Made by a program: the position numbers and the translations under genes. Under the pieces are notes generated by a model, which searched no databases, was not told where the DNA came from, and saw nothing but the letters and a program-made list of their open reading frames with translations. From Ceratorhiza oryzae-sativae (lineage: Eukaryota > Basidiomycota > Agaricomycetes > Cantharellales > Ceratobasidiaceae): a stretch of 64,000 nt of DNA. This document shows, piece by piece, positions 1 through 11,317 of this stretch. Position 1 is the stretch's first letter; every line of letters starts with the position of its first letter. The stretch lies in assembly GCA_030998015.1 (NCBI GenBank), contig JARWMV010000019.1, positions 1 through 64,000 on the forward strand. Reading direction: 5' to 3'.

Positions 1-1777
1 GGGGCGAAATAAAGCAGATGCCCAACCTAGTCTCCCACTCGGGCCAGAGGAGCACGCGGTGACGCACGAGGAAAGCGTTCTTCCCAAAGAGCCGGCAGTC
101 GAGCACCCAGCCATCGTCCCTCCGGCTCAAGAGGCGCAAAAGGAACAGACAGAAAACGAGCTCGAGCAGGCTCCTCAAGCAGCCGAAATCGATGCTCGAG
201 ATGCTCCATTAACCCAGCCAGTCGAAGCTAAACTACCCATTGTTGCTGCCCTAGCTTCTGTCGATTCAATCAGCCCGAAACCAGTTTCCAGTGACCAGCC
301 TGCAGAGCCAGCCACCCTAGCCCATATTACGTCCAACACCGTGTCATCTCAGCCAGAGCAATCAATCGACGAGCCAGCGACACCGGAGCATGCTCCCACA
401 CTTTCAGCGCCCCCAGCAGCGCCTACGGGCGTTGCAGACATGGAGACGAGCGAGGTGGTGAGGGTGGTGGAGCAGCCGGAAACTATCGCGTCAGGCCTGG
501 ACTCTGTGCATCAACCCGCGGTACCTGATATTCAATTACTCATTTCCGAGCCTCCCAAACTGGGAGCATCCGAAGCGACCAGCGTTGGCCCCGAAGTCGA
601 ATCGGCTGACGAATCGGAATCGGCGGCGGACAGCGAGAGCGTGCATACACCACCTGCCACTGTCGCGGATACTTCACTCAACCCGACGGCCAGGGCAAAG
701 GAACTCTCCCAAGAGGCGAACAAACTCTCTGAAAAGTTTGCTGCTTACGGTGACGTCGATGATTTGGATGACGCCATCGAGCTATATGGCCGAGCGGCCG
801 AGCTTCTCGCACCAGGTTCTGAAGTGCTTGATGTCTCTAGCTACCTGAATCTAGGCCGAATGATGCGAGTCAAGTTTGAGGCTTTCAACGACATCCCAGA
901 CCTTGAAGCGGCTATCAACGATTCTCTCTTGAAGGCGTACGATATCCTCAAATCCGACCCCGCTCACGAGTCATATTGTGACGTGCTGTACGAACTCGGC
1001 GCCGCTTCCCTCGATCGGTACCTGTACGACGCGTCCAAGACCGCCGGCGATGACGCGCTTGACTATTGCCAAAAGGCACTGAATGCCTCTGCCTCGCCCG
1101 CGGGTCCCAAATACGCGGATATTCGTTCGGTTATGAGCCGATTGCACCTTGCTAGATTCGAGTACCTCTCGGATGCCGAGGATGCGGAAAAGGCTCTCGA
1201 GCACCTCGACGCGGCTGCGAGCGCGCACGTCGCGATAGAGCGTGAGCCAAAGTATACCGAGAATCGCGCTCGGGTCTTGTTTGCTTGCTACCAGACTGGG
1301 CGACAAGAGTACGACGATCGTCTAGAGCAAGCGTTATCGCTCGCCCAGGAAGCCGTCAACCGGACCCTTGAGGGCTCCATCCATTATCCTATTGCCTCTA
1401 CCTTCCTCGCAGAGGTGCTGCTCGCTCGGTACGAGCGCTTCAGTGACCGAGCCGACCTCGATGCTGCGCACAGGTACTTGGAAGAGGCGGTACAAGAGGT
1501 TCCTTATGTATCTCCGGACCAGCCGTGGGTCGGAGAACGTCTTGCACGGGCATTGATTGCCAAGTTTGTCAATGATGGAAATAGTGAGGACCTTGACGAC
1601 GCGATCGCGTTCCTCGAGATCGCCTTGAATCTGACGGTAGCCAACCCGTATCGTCGCCAACCTCGGCTGGACGCGTTTGGCAGAGCCTTGACCTTGCGCT
1701 TCCGCCATCGCGCGCTGGGGGAATCAACCACGGGAGACGGGCTGCGAGAGTTGATGGCGGGTGGTGATTCTCTGTGA
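1..1777 (+). CDS. TPR-repeat protein, 5' end outside the window
   Basis: The frame is open from the first bases of the window to a TGA at 1775-1777, so this is the 3' part of a gene; the GTG at 59 is not a credible start. The first ~190 visible residues are rich in Pro, Glu, Ala and Ser and look disordered. The rest is helical repeats of the TPR kind, with recurring Asp-Leu-(D/E)-x-Ala-Ile and bulky-Ala-Leu signatures (DDAIELY, DLEAAI, AEKALEHL, DAAHRYLEEAV, DDAIAFLEIAL). This style, with repeats introduced by an Asp-Leu-(D/E) turn, is typical of the TPR array that precedes CHAT-protease domains in agaricomycete proteins, but no CHAT domain is visible before the stop. The likely role is a protein-protein scaffold; no specific partner can be named. 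No intron is needed in the visible part. Confidence 0.8.
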   Translation, partial: GRNKADAQPSLPLGPEEHAVTHEESVLPKEPAVEHPAIVPPAQEAQKEQTENELEQAPQAAEIDARDAPLTQPVEAKLPIVAALASVDSISPKPVSSDQPAEPATLAHITSNTVSSQPEQSIDEPATPEHAPTLSAPPAAPTGVADMETSEVVRVVEQPETIASGLDSVHQPAVPDIQLLISEPPKLGASEATSVGPEVESADESESAADSESVHTPPATVADTSLNPTARAKELSQEANKLSEKFAAYGDVDDLDDAIELYGRAAELLAPGSEVLDVSSYLNLGRMMRVKFEAFNDIPDLEAAINDSLLKAYDILKSDPAHESYCDVLYELGAASLDRYLYDASKTAGDDALDYCQKALNASASPAGPKYADIRSVMSRLHLARFEYLSDAEDAEKALEHLDAAASAHVAIEREPKYTENRARVLFACYQTGRQEYDDRLEQALSLAQEAVNRTLEGSIHYPIASTFLAEVLLARYERFSDRADLDAAHRYLEEAVQEVPYVSPDQPWVGERLARALIAKFVNDGNSEDLDDAIAFLEIALNLTVANPYRRQPRLDAFGRALTLRFRHRALGESTTGDGLRELMAGGDSL

Positions 1778-2359
1778 TAACCCCTTCGTATTTGTTGCAT
1801 ACTTCAAAATGTCTGACCATAGACCCTCGTTTGTTTCCTCGCTAGTTTATGGAACTATGCTTTTACCTAGTCATGGGGGTCGGCACGCGAAGCGTGCCGT
1901 GCCCCCTCGTCACGTGGTACTTTTGATGGAAATTGATGGCACAGAAAATCGACCTCTCAATGGTCGACGACGGGAAAAGATGACACTTTTGAAGGATTGA
2001 TTTATTGTAATATACGAGTTTACATGACGAATGTTAAGGTCAAAAAGCATTTATCTAAGCGGTATCAAATTATAGCAATGTCGAGTACCCTTGAATCCAT
2101 AAACCAAGAGCGCCCATTTAGAAATTGACCTTAACAAAGTTCGCTTATAGGTATCCCGGAAGATTTTGTAGCATCACATTCGCGTATCTAGCATGCGTCA
2201 TGAATGTTTCTCAATCTCAATTATGCGCGATCTGTGGTTGTTGTTGTTTGGTTCTACTGATTGGTCATGTGTTTCATTCTGTCGTCATTGGTACACCTAC
2301 GGCTTTCCTTCACTATAGAAGCAGATCAGATATTCTAGATTTTTTGATACGCATACAGG
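1778..2359. other. AT-rich intergenic stretch with a palindrome
   Basis: No coding sequence is recognised here. The only clear structure is the GC-rich palindrome at 1875-1906 (listed separately). The remainder is AT-rich and would include the promoter of the transposase-like gene that starts at 2360. Confidence 0.5.
1875..1906. repeat. GC-rich palindrome, left flank of transposase gene
   Basis: A perfect stem GGCACGC/GCGTGCC with loop GAA lies at 1882-1898, extended outward by imperfect G-run/C-run pairing. The same 17-base core occurs at 5416-5432 on the far side of the transposase gene. Read from outside inward, both copies begin GGGrGTCGGCACGC, so they behave like inverted terminal or subterminal repeats. 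Confidence 0.6.
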
Positions 2360-5201
2360 ATGCTTCTTAAGTCAGTCTTTACACCCAAACGTGGTCAGAG
2401 GAAGCGATCTCGATTGCAGCAAGCTGCACTTCAACAAGGAAAAGGTGCTCAGATCATAAGTGGAGCAGAAGACGTTAGTAAACAAGTCAAACTGAGTGAT
2501 CGCTAGCTCAAGTACCCCATGTATGCTACTCAAATTCAATAGGTTGGGAATACCGTTCGTGGTTCACAAGGACAAGACTCAAAACGCTTCAAAAAACTAC
2601 TAGCCCGAAGCAACACCCTTACCACTCGGTACTCACATCTGTTCGCTCAAAAACGCAATGTTATGAAGGCTTTGGCAAGATCGAAAAAGAAAGCAAGTCT
2701 AAATGCACAAAAACACAAGGAAACTCAAAAACAACTCGATTCCCTCGCGCTGTGGTCGAGTAGACAAATCACAACACAGGCGGAGAATATTAATCGTATT
2801 AAGAGCAAAGCCGAGCGATATATACAGTCTAAAACAAGCTGGAAGAAAAGAGCACATGCAGCTGAAGATTCCTACCGGTGTATGCTAGCCAAAATGTCGA
2901 AAAACACTCAGTCAAAGTCTCTCTTCAAGAGCAAGAAGTCTGGCGCTTACAATGCTCAAATTCGAAGCTTGTCACGCAGGCTGGCTATGTCGGGCGTATC
3001 TGTAGTCCAGGTCCCAAAGGTCATCCGGATGTGTGCGCTTGCTTTTGGTGTTAGTATAGGACATATACCTTCACCACGCTCAGTTGGCCGATTTGTGTTG
3101 GAAGGTGGTGTTGGCGCAAAAATACAAGCCGCAGACGTTCTTTCGAAAGCACAAGGTATGCCTCATGATACTGAGTCTAATAGAAAGCTGCTCATGCGCA
3201 TATATAGGTGTTACTACCAGCATGGACTCAACATCGCAGCGCAATATCAACTTCAGTAGCATGCATATAATGGCAAATACTGGAGGAACCCACCAGCAGC
3301 TACTCCTCGCAGTTGAATCGACCCCTGACCATACAAGCGAGACGCAGGTTTCAACTTTAAAATCCTCAGTTGAAGACCTATGTGACACTGCCCAGCGGGC
3401 TCCTAAGTGCTTCGCTTCCAAGATTTCACCCCTAGTTGCCTCGGACGTCGCACGGAAGCTGTGCGGTGCCAACGGAGACCATGCTAAAGACCAAATAAAA
3501 GTTGCCCAAATACAGGAGCAATGGAAAAGAGAATCCTGGATAAACCATTTAGGTAACCTAGCGCTACTGAACTTGGAGAGCGCTGAAGCTGAGCAGGTCT
3601 ATATGAGCATACAAGCTAGATCTGAGTTAGCTGGTGGTGGTGCGGATATATTTGCCAAGCTATCTCTTGTCGAACAAGAAAATCTTCGTGCAATCGAGTA
3701 CCAAAAAATAATCAGTCAACTAGGGAGTAGCGATTTTGATCAGAGCCTACCAGATATTCAGCTTGATCGCTCTCGGGTGGTTCGAGGCGGATGTTGTGCT
3801 CATAAAGACATGAATGCGGCTAAAGGTGGTACTTCTGGCATGTTGGCCTTTTGGAAGGAAAACCCAACCCTCACCTCACCTTCGGTCCTGTTTAATAAGG
3901 ACAACGACGCAACCATTGCACTTGGCGGGATTTCAACAGATACATCACCCGCGGAGCAACGAGCGATCGCAGTTTCTGAGGCTGGTGCAATAAAGCTTTG
4001 CAGTCTTGCTGGCGCTGTATTCAATCACAAGGACGACAAGAAAGGTCATCAAGACAGCCATGCCGACTTTTTTCGATTATATCATCATCGCTCTCGCCGC
4101 TTTCCGGACACTAGTAATGTTCGATATGGCTCATATATCGACGCCGCAACTGAACTTTGCACATTACATGCCGCATACATCGATTTTATGGAACACTGTC
4201 AGCAAAAAAAGTCGTCTGGGGCCTTGAATCATATGGAGAGTAATGTAGTTCGAGGTCTGGGTTGCTCTGCGACGCTGGCAGAGTTAATTGTCATATCGCT
4301 CTATGGGCAAATCGTGTCTAAGCCATATATGCGCCTGGTTCGTACAGCAACTGTGACTGGTAAAGGCCTTGCCGATCTTTCCACGCTACATGATACAGTT
4401 CAAAGTCACCTAAAGTCAATTATTCTGGATCCTGGACTCGTGCTTAGCCCAAGTGCACTTGCTGCTACAGCTACACTTGATGGCTTAGAGTGGGATAACC
4501 CTGAGGTGATCCAAGCACTCCGGCGACACGAATCTGAGTTACCATACCTTACGGATCTGTTCATTTCATTCTGCCAGGGTGCACTACAAACATGGGTCCG
4601 CTTCACAGATGAATTCCTGACAGACGCACCGTTTGCTTGCATGAGCCCTGAGCAGCGTGAGCTAGCATTTATGCCACCAACAAACGATGTTAACGAAGGT
4701 GCGCTTGGAACCTGGCGTGTCTGGACGAGGCGGTTTCCATGCCTCACTCTACATAAATACAATGCATTAATGACAAACCGTGCAAACAAGACCGAAGAGT
4801 ACATGGAGGCGAACTTTACAGATGATCAATATTCATGGACTCGAGGAGAGGCACGACGAATCGATTCTTCGAAGGTCGAAGAAGGACGCAAGACAAAATT
4901 GGTCGTTGCTGCAGTACAAGAGGCAGCAAAAAACAAACTGGCGCATGACAAGCGCATGGACCGGCGATTCCAAAAGGAAGCGTACATCGCTGGTATTCGA
5001 CTCAAGCTTGATCAGGGCAAGATAATGAAACTAAAGGGAGCCGAACTTAACGATCAGATCAAGGTATACCGACAGGCATTCGCCAACGAGAAGAGCTTTC
5101 CGAGCACTGGTAAGCTGAAAGTCGCTGAAAAGCGGGTTCTGGTCTTGGAGATGGCCTTAAAATACGCTCAGATACACCAGGATATCCCAGCATCTTCTTA
5201 A
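2360..5201 (+). CDS. DDE-like transposase of an agaricomycete family, intact
   Basis: Three exons fit cleanly: 2360-2473, 2543-3155 and 3208-5201. The introns are 69 and 52 nt with GT..AG ends, giving one frame of 906 codons. The N-terminus is basic (KRGQRKRSR), a likely nuclear localisation signal, followed by a Lys/Gln-rich coiled coil and a segment with SVGRFVLEGG. Exon 3 begins with MDSTSQRNINF and carries GGCCAHKDMNAAKGG about a third of the way along. I recognise these blocks from multicopy agaricomycete proteins with the pattern CCxHKDxNxxKGG; the family has no common name I can give with certainty. There are no internal stops, unlike most other element genes in this window. Palindromes flank the gene on both sides. 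Function as a transposase is inferred from family distribution and layout, and a domesticated role is possible. Confidence 0.72.
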
Positions 5202-6003
5202 TAGCTCGGTACACTGTACTCAGGCCACAAACGTAGCTTGTAGACTGATCTCCTAGCCAATCTGTTAAAATTTTTGTTCACTAATATACATTCCATAGTG
5301 TAATACAAGTTCTATTCATTTTAAGGTGCATAAATCTCATTTTGAGGCCGCCAACTGAGCGGACGAAATGTGTGCCACTTTTTGCACCGATTTCCTTACG
5401 TAAGCCGTGGGAGCCGGCACGCGAAGCGTGCCGACTCCCACTAGTCATAATTTGCGTAAGCTTGTGACCAATCTGGAAGAAAATAACCATCTTATACCGT
5501 TCATCATTACGTATGGGCGTCAAATGTGTTGGGTGTCGTGTCAAACGCTGTAAGTGTGCATCGATAGCCTCGCAAGTGGGTATTCACTGCTGAGTGCATA
5601 TATCATAGCCTGGCTTGACAATAACATTACGACATCTGTATTATATAGGCGGCGCATTTAACACCTGTGGCCAAGTCTACAGAACACTTGTTATATGGTG
5701 TATCTCCATGTCCGAGCCGAGATTCGCAATAGAATGCCCGAGCAGGCGGGTTTCGCCGCCGCACGGATTCAGGTTCCTATTCCAACCGTTAGGTGAGCTT
5801 TAGGTGGAAGTTTCTGTCCGTTTGAATCACAAAGTCAACGCGCGTCGCTCCGCATCCGAGTGCATGCGTTGCGTATAAAAATCCCACTCGTCGTCAACAC
5901 CCCCAGAGAACGTGAGATAAGATAAGATTGTCGATCAATAACTCGTTGTGACGTAACCGGAAATTTCAAACGTGCACCAGTCCACCACCTCTTCACGACA
6001 CGC
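5202..6003. other. Intergenic region with right-hand palindrome
   Basis: No gene is seen. The stretch contains the second GGCACGC-GAA-GCGTGCC palindrome (5407-5441) and, towards its end, the upstream region of the mitochondrial carrier gene. Confidence 0.5.
5407..5441. repeat. GC-rich palindrome, right flank of transposase gene
   Basis: The core GGCACGC-GAA-GCGTGCC (5416-5432) is identical to that at 1882-1898. Here the outer arms GTGGGAG (5407-5413) and CTCCCAC (5435-5441) also pair perfectly. With the left copy it brackets the transposase-like gene and may mark the ends of its element, which would then be about 3.6 kb. Confidence 0.6.
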
Positions 6004-7327
6004 ATGTCGACCATAAGTATCCCACAACACCTTGCTTCAGGTATGGTTTCATTTACCAGAAATGAACAACTTTCTGACGATTTATTTAGGTGCTTTGTCT
6101 GGCCTCTGTTCGTCGTTGGCACTTCAGCCTCTCGACTTGTTAAAGACACGGCTTCAAAGGGGTGGTTCGGGAAAGTGCGTATCCACCATTTCCGCCAAAT
6201 ATCAAACCTTATGATTCGTTAGAGGTCTAAGCGGATTTTTACAATTGCACGAGGCGTGATTGAGCAGAATGGTGTCTTGGGGTTATGGCGAGGTACCACC
6301 CCAACAGTCGCTAGGTGCGTTTAGGCATGACCTTGATGGGTCAGCAAGCCGGATCTTCATATTTCTCTAGATCCGTCCCAGGCGTGGCCATATACTTTTA
6401 CGCACTCCAGTCTGTTCGAGGTCGCCTCGCCCAAGTCCCCTCCCTGGCAGCAGCTTCCACTGGAGACAAGGGCACCACGCTCCCAAAACTTTCAACACAA
6501 GCCAACTTGATATCGGGCGCCTGCACCCGAGTCGCGGTTGGATTTTTATTGAGCCCGTTGGCGGTGCTAAAGGCTCGATTTGAGGCAAGTTCCCTTCATT
6601 ACGATTAAACCTTGCATATAACCTATTATATGACTTGCATCAGAGCGGTGCATTTGCGTATACATCGATACCCCAAGGCCTTACCTCACTAGTCCAGACG
6701 CATGGTGTTCGTGGCTTGTGGCAGGGGTTCCTTCCATCAGTCTTTCGGGATGCACCATATGCAGGACTGTTCGTAGCTTCATACGAAGCCGCCAAGACTT
6801 ATGGAGGTACGCTACGGATCTTCCAATAACAGACATAATTCAAAACGATACGCAGAAAGGATTTTCGACACGAGTGTACCAGGAACGGCTGCAGTGATGC
6901 ACAGTGGGGCAGGAATGTTTGCTGGTGCATTTGCGACACTCATGACACATCCATTCGACATGGTCAAGGTATGATGACCACTATGTTGCCATTGTCTCGC
7001 TGACGAAATTTCGAAATGTAAACCAGACAAGCATGCAGGTGCGCTCTGAGCCTGAATTTAACAGGTTTCGCAGTACTGTAGGCGCCGTTTGGAGGGTGCG
7101 TATTGCGCAGACCAGAATTTGAATTGCCTAATAAGGTATACCTGATACAGGAAGCCGGCATCCTCAGTTTCTTCAACGGGATGAGCCTTCGAATGACCCG
7201 CAAGGTCTGCAGCTCTGCTATCGGGTGGACGGTATACGAAGCGATGTTACTTGCCTTTCAAAAGCGGGTCGAGTTGAATAAAAAGGCGAAGCAGCAGTCT
7301 GAGGCAGCAGTAGGCGTGAGAGCATAA
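6004..7327 (+). CDS. HEM25: Mitochondrial glycine carrier, SLC25A38/Hem25 type
   Basis: Eight exons (6004-6040, 6090-6174, 6225-6314, 6371-6584, 6644-6806, 6856-6968, 7027-7095, 7151-7327) join in frame to 315 aa, the usual size for a mitochondrial carrier. Three carrier signatures are visible: QPLDLLKTRLQ in repeat 1, SPLAVLKARFES in repeat 2 and HPFDMVKTSMQ in repeat 3. The start GALSGLCSSLALQPLDLLKTRLQ-like block (SGxCSxLxxQPLDLxKTRLQ) and the end GWTVYEAM match the SLC25A38/Hem25 branch, which imports glycine across the inner membrane for 5-aminolevulinate and haem synthesis. The protein would have six membrane helices. Intron 4 (6585-6643) uses a GC..AG border (GAG|GCAAGT). The ATG at 6004 gives MSTISIPQHLASG, without a cleavable presequence, as expected for carriers. 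Confidence 0.88.
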
Positions 7328-8461
7328 GTTTTCGATATCTTTTCAAGTGTACAGGCATTTCATTTTTGTATAACAGCCACTTCAGTGTATAGTTATAATA
7401 AAAACTATGGGATCCACATATCTAGACCCATACACGTACCTTCAAACAGCATTCTCGGCTGGCACTCGATTGATCAATTGGGGAACCTGAACTCTCTGCG
7501 CCTCTCTCGGAGCTCCTTGACTGTTACATCCTCTAGCTGGCCCACCTCTTCAATGGCACCCAATCTTTCACGCATTCCTTCACCTCTTCGCCTCGCTCTA
7601 TGCGTCTGTTCCTTATAATGTGTCATATATCCTATCGTAGCAGTGGCTGACTTGCTTGTTAAGATAAATTGTTGAAAGTCGACACAAGAGCAATGTATTC
7701 AGTAGCAAAACACACGCCTTATATACGTAATCAAGACAATAAGATCGGCGCATACTTGGGGAATGTAGGGGGTCATACAACAATAAGACAGTGCATAATG
7801 GGGTCACGAAGCACCCGACGCTTGTACCAACAACATAAATCAATGAACTCTCATCCCGAATGCCATGAAATTGGCCAACCCAAATCAAGAGATGCAAATG
7901 CCGGAGGATTTACGATACTATCACTGGTCTTGGTAGAATCATAAATTTGGGGAAGAGGTTTCAGCTTACAGTGGGTCGCCAGGTCTTAGGCCACACGTAT
8001 GATCACGTTGATGAATGCTAAAGCCAGAGCTCGTTTTGAAGGAGGTCGGGGGATTGAATATGATATTCAGGATAAGAGGGTAATGAGTTTAGTGTATGCC
8101 TGAGCCACTTGTGGAACCGCTCGCTGACTAAGCAGCTCCAAAACGAGCAAGGCAACATACCAGGAACGACAAAGTACACCGAGCGGCAGTATTCATAGTT
8201 GAAATAACAATTATGAACCCGAATATGCCTGTAAAGAGCGGTGCAATCGCTCTCCGGCCATGTCAGCGTATCGAGCGTTCACGAAAGCGATGGTTATAGA
8301 TCCGATATATGCGTCAATAATTGGGAGGTATGACGACAATAAACTGACGTTGCGAATGCCCCCGGCAATGCGCACAAGAGAAAGGAGATGTTCCTACCAT
8401 ACCCCAGGGTGGCGGTCAGAGGTGTGACAGAAAAAGGTCAATGGTGGCTGAAGCAGGAATC
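7328..8461. other. Intergenic, no gene recognised
   Basis: Only short unsupported frames are found. The stretch is AT-rich and holds the 3' end of the carrier gene transcript and decayed sequence running into the MFS remnant. Confidence 0.5.
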
Positions 8462-9827
8462 CTAAAAGTTGAAACCCAGTTGCTGAGAGTAGAGAGCAAA
8501 TAGAGTAGAGAGCAAATGTATCAGCGTGTGAAATAGAAGATGAATGCACTGATGGGAATATGCGTTGAAGGTCAAACGGATCGTAACTCCAGTTAGTCCC
8601 ATCGCAAACCACCACACTTTCCAATCCTTCATCGCCAATAAAAAGTCACGGAAATGCCCCACTTTGGGAGTACCCTTGTCTACTTCCCCCAAACGTCCTA
8701 CAAAATACTCAATGGTCAGCCACTTAAGGATCACAAAAATCATCACTTGCCTCGGCCACCCGGCTTCCGCTAGACGCCTTCCTTCGGCCGATAACCAACG
8801 AGTCGTGCTCGGAAAATCAGGCAATATGAAGATGGCCGCCACAGCTACCGTCATGGTCAACGGGCCTTCGATGTAGAAGAACCATATGGGAGATATTAGG
8901 CTAGGCAAACAACGGCAAAACATTACAACCCACTTCCACGCTGCGTGCCCGCGCTTGCCTTGCATGCCATCCAGGGTGCCTGCAGCAAGCAGTTCACCAA
9001 ACAAGTTCCTTAATAGCTTAGCTCTTGAGAACAACGTAAATTTGGGGCCTACTGATGGTAATAGGTACCAGTTTTACCACAGTATAATATTGCTGTTCTC
9101 AGCCCAAGTTCGTCGCGCTTGTACTATTTAGACAACAGAAAGAGTGCCCGGGAAAGAAAGCAGCTTCCACGGACCCAAGGAAGAGCCTCGTGAACAACTA
9201 CCCAACAAAACTATTGGGACGGTGGGGTTCAGATCGAAGCGATACGTATGATTGAAGTGATACCCACTTGTGTGTGATACCCGTTAACAAAAATTATGCC
9301 CCATATCAACATGCATATTGGAAGATAGTTGATGGCTCGCTGACGCCCAGAGAATCTGGATTAAAGTTGTAGTTTTTCAAAGGTTCAAGCGGGACTGACA
9401 GTTGAGGAAGATATTGCTCGGGATTGGCATCGATATACGCAACGCATAGAATTGACAACGAAGCGGCAAATTCCTGCGCTTCTAAGCCCAGATCCCCCCC
9501 CCCCCAAATCCATGCGAACAGACAGCGGCCGCGTTGTTTCTGTCTAACGCCATACCGGGCTACTTAGTATACGCATGGCGCTGATAGCAGAAGGCTCACA
9601 TAGTTTAATATGTAAATGAGGCTTAGGATTGCCATCCGTATATATAATAATCTTCTCATTATCTGCTTCTCAAGCCGACGTCTTGCCTCTGTCCCTCCAA
9701 ATTCTCTGTCGGGTAGATGCTTCGAAGGAGTAACGAGGCCATGCACCAGGTAGCCTGATGTTGGCTCAGAGTCAGCCTTATCCATGTCGTGGTCGCTGTG
9801 GGTTGGTATACAGCTTGGCCTTGTCAT
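8462..9827 (-). pseudogene. MFS transporter remnant, allantoate-permease-like
   Basis: Two pieces of a major-facilitator transporter are visible on the minus strand. The N-terminal piece (9827-9564, real ATG at 9827) ends in the first membrane helix, RMAILSLIYILNYVSLL. The central piece (about 9034-8462) has LLAAGTLDGMQGKRG and the marker AIFILPDFPSTTRWLS, typical of the fungal allantoate/nicotinate permease (ACS) family. Between them only scraps such as MLIWGIIFVNG remain in frame, and nothing corresponding to helices 7-12 is recognised. Missing segments and frame breaks argue for a pseudogene, although some gaps could be introns. Its ancestral role would be H+-coupled uptake of a small organic acid or ureide across the plasma membrane. 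Confidence 0.6.
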
Positions 9828-11198
9828 CAGTGGGCTCCACGCAGGCCAGGGAAACTAGAACGTTGACAGAACACCGGTTGTCTCCCGTTGGCTTGTAGAC
9901 TAAGCAGCAGCCATATTAGACATTAAGAGGTTGCATTTAGTATCCAATGTTAGGAGAGTCCTAAGAGAGGTTCTTGTCGGAGAGATGAAGAAATGGGAAT
10001 GTGGGGATATAGAAGTTATGTTGTGTCAGAACTAAACATGGGTAAATTGTCACCCACACGGAAATAGGGGCAACCATCAGACACTCCCTGGACTTGCCAC
10101 AGATTGTTTGCAAATTATCACTCTACCGCTATTTGTTTCAATCAAATCCGGTGCCATTTCAACATACTTACTTGACTTCTCATTCAAGTTACCTCTCCTA
10201 GTAAGCGACAAATGAAGTGCTGATTGTTAACTCAATGCGCATGGTACCGTGCTTGGCTCGGCCAGTACTTGGCTTGACCTGACACAGCAGAAGGTCTTCC
10301 TCAAACCTCCAAAATCGAGTGTTCGGGGCGCCACTCGCCCCTGAATAATTGCCAAGGCTTGTTGATCATTTCCTAGAATAACATATCACATTTGCAGTGG
10401 TGGACGATGAACTCTGGAGAGGAAGGCGCCGAAGCACAGAAGTCATAGACAGACTGGAGCTTTGTGTCACCATTGACCCCCAGTCCAGGGGGTTAGGCCA
10501 ACACACACATTTACATGCTTCAATAACCATGATTTTATCATGATCAATCCAAATCTGTGTCTTTGGTCTCAGCTTACCACTGGCCAGCAATTCTTTAATT
10601 AAACACTCTAATTTCTCCACACCGGAAGATTTGATCGAGTGCTCAATGCCACAAACAATTGATTGAAACCCTTTGCAGTAAAGGATGATGCACTGGCTGT
10701 GCTCTGGTAAAGGAGATCCACTCAGACTCTTTATTAAAACAATGGTACAGCCCCTAAAAGAACAAGAAGCATGGGTGTGGCAGGCAACTACGTTTGGCCT
10801 GGAAAAAAGCAAACATGCCTAGAATTGTGGTCACCAATCAAGGGTGTGTGCAACTCATACCGAGCTAGCATTGCGTTTGGTTTGAACCAGCTTCAGCAAA
10901 TAGAGTAGGCCATTGATTATACCCAACATTTGGGGCTTGCAAAACAGTCCCCAAAAGGGGTTGAGAATAACAATAAGGACATGAGACACGAGACATTCAA
11001 ATATTGAGCAAGGGGCTGAGACAGAGAACATGGTCACCCTTGATCAGCTGTTCTACTGCAACTTTTGGCAGCATTAACAAATATGCCTGAGCAGGTCTAT
11101 CTGCTGCTCAAACAGAGTATAAATAGAGTTCTGTGAGACATTGAGATGGTTTTGGGATAGAGATACGCAATTGGGTTTGGAACAGCTGTATGGTGGTA
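9828..11198. other. Unassigned region left of mariner copy 1
   Basis: An open frame on the minus strand (10812-10366, 148 codons) has no motif I recognise and an unusual composition for a protein; I do not call it a gene. A poly-C run lies near 9496. Otherwise nothing is supported up to the TA at 11197-11198. Confidence 0.4.
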
Positions 11199-11317
11199 CA
11201 GTGCACAGCAAAATGATTGCAGCACATGACGAAAAATCGACCAATCTCAACTCTGAGGATAATTATGACACATGATGTATATACAGTAATGCGATTTGAA
11301 AGAAGTATGAAATGCAT

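Noticed and set aside
1334..1820. Minus-strand frames opposite the TPR gene
   Set aside because: They are shadows of the GC-rich coding strand and show no independent protein features.
10366..10812. A 148-codon open frame on the minus strand
   Set aside because: No recognisable motif, no intron signals that extend it, odd composition, and decayed mobile DNA on one side.
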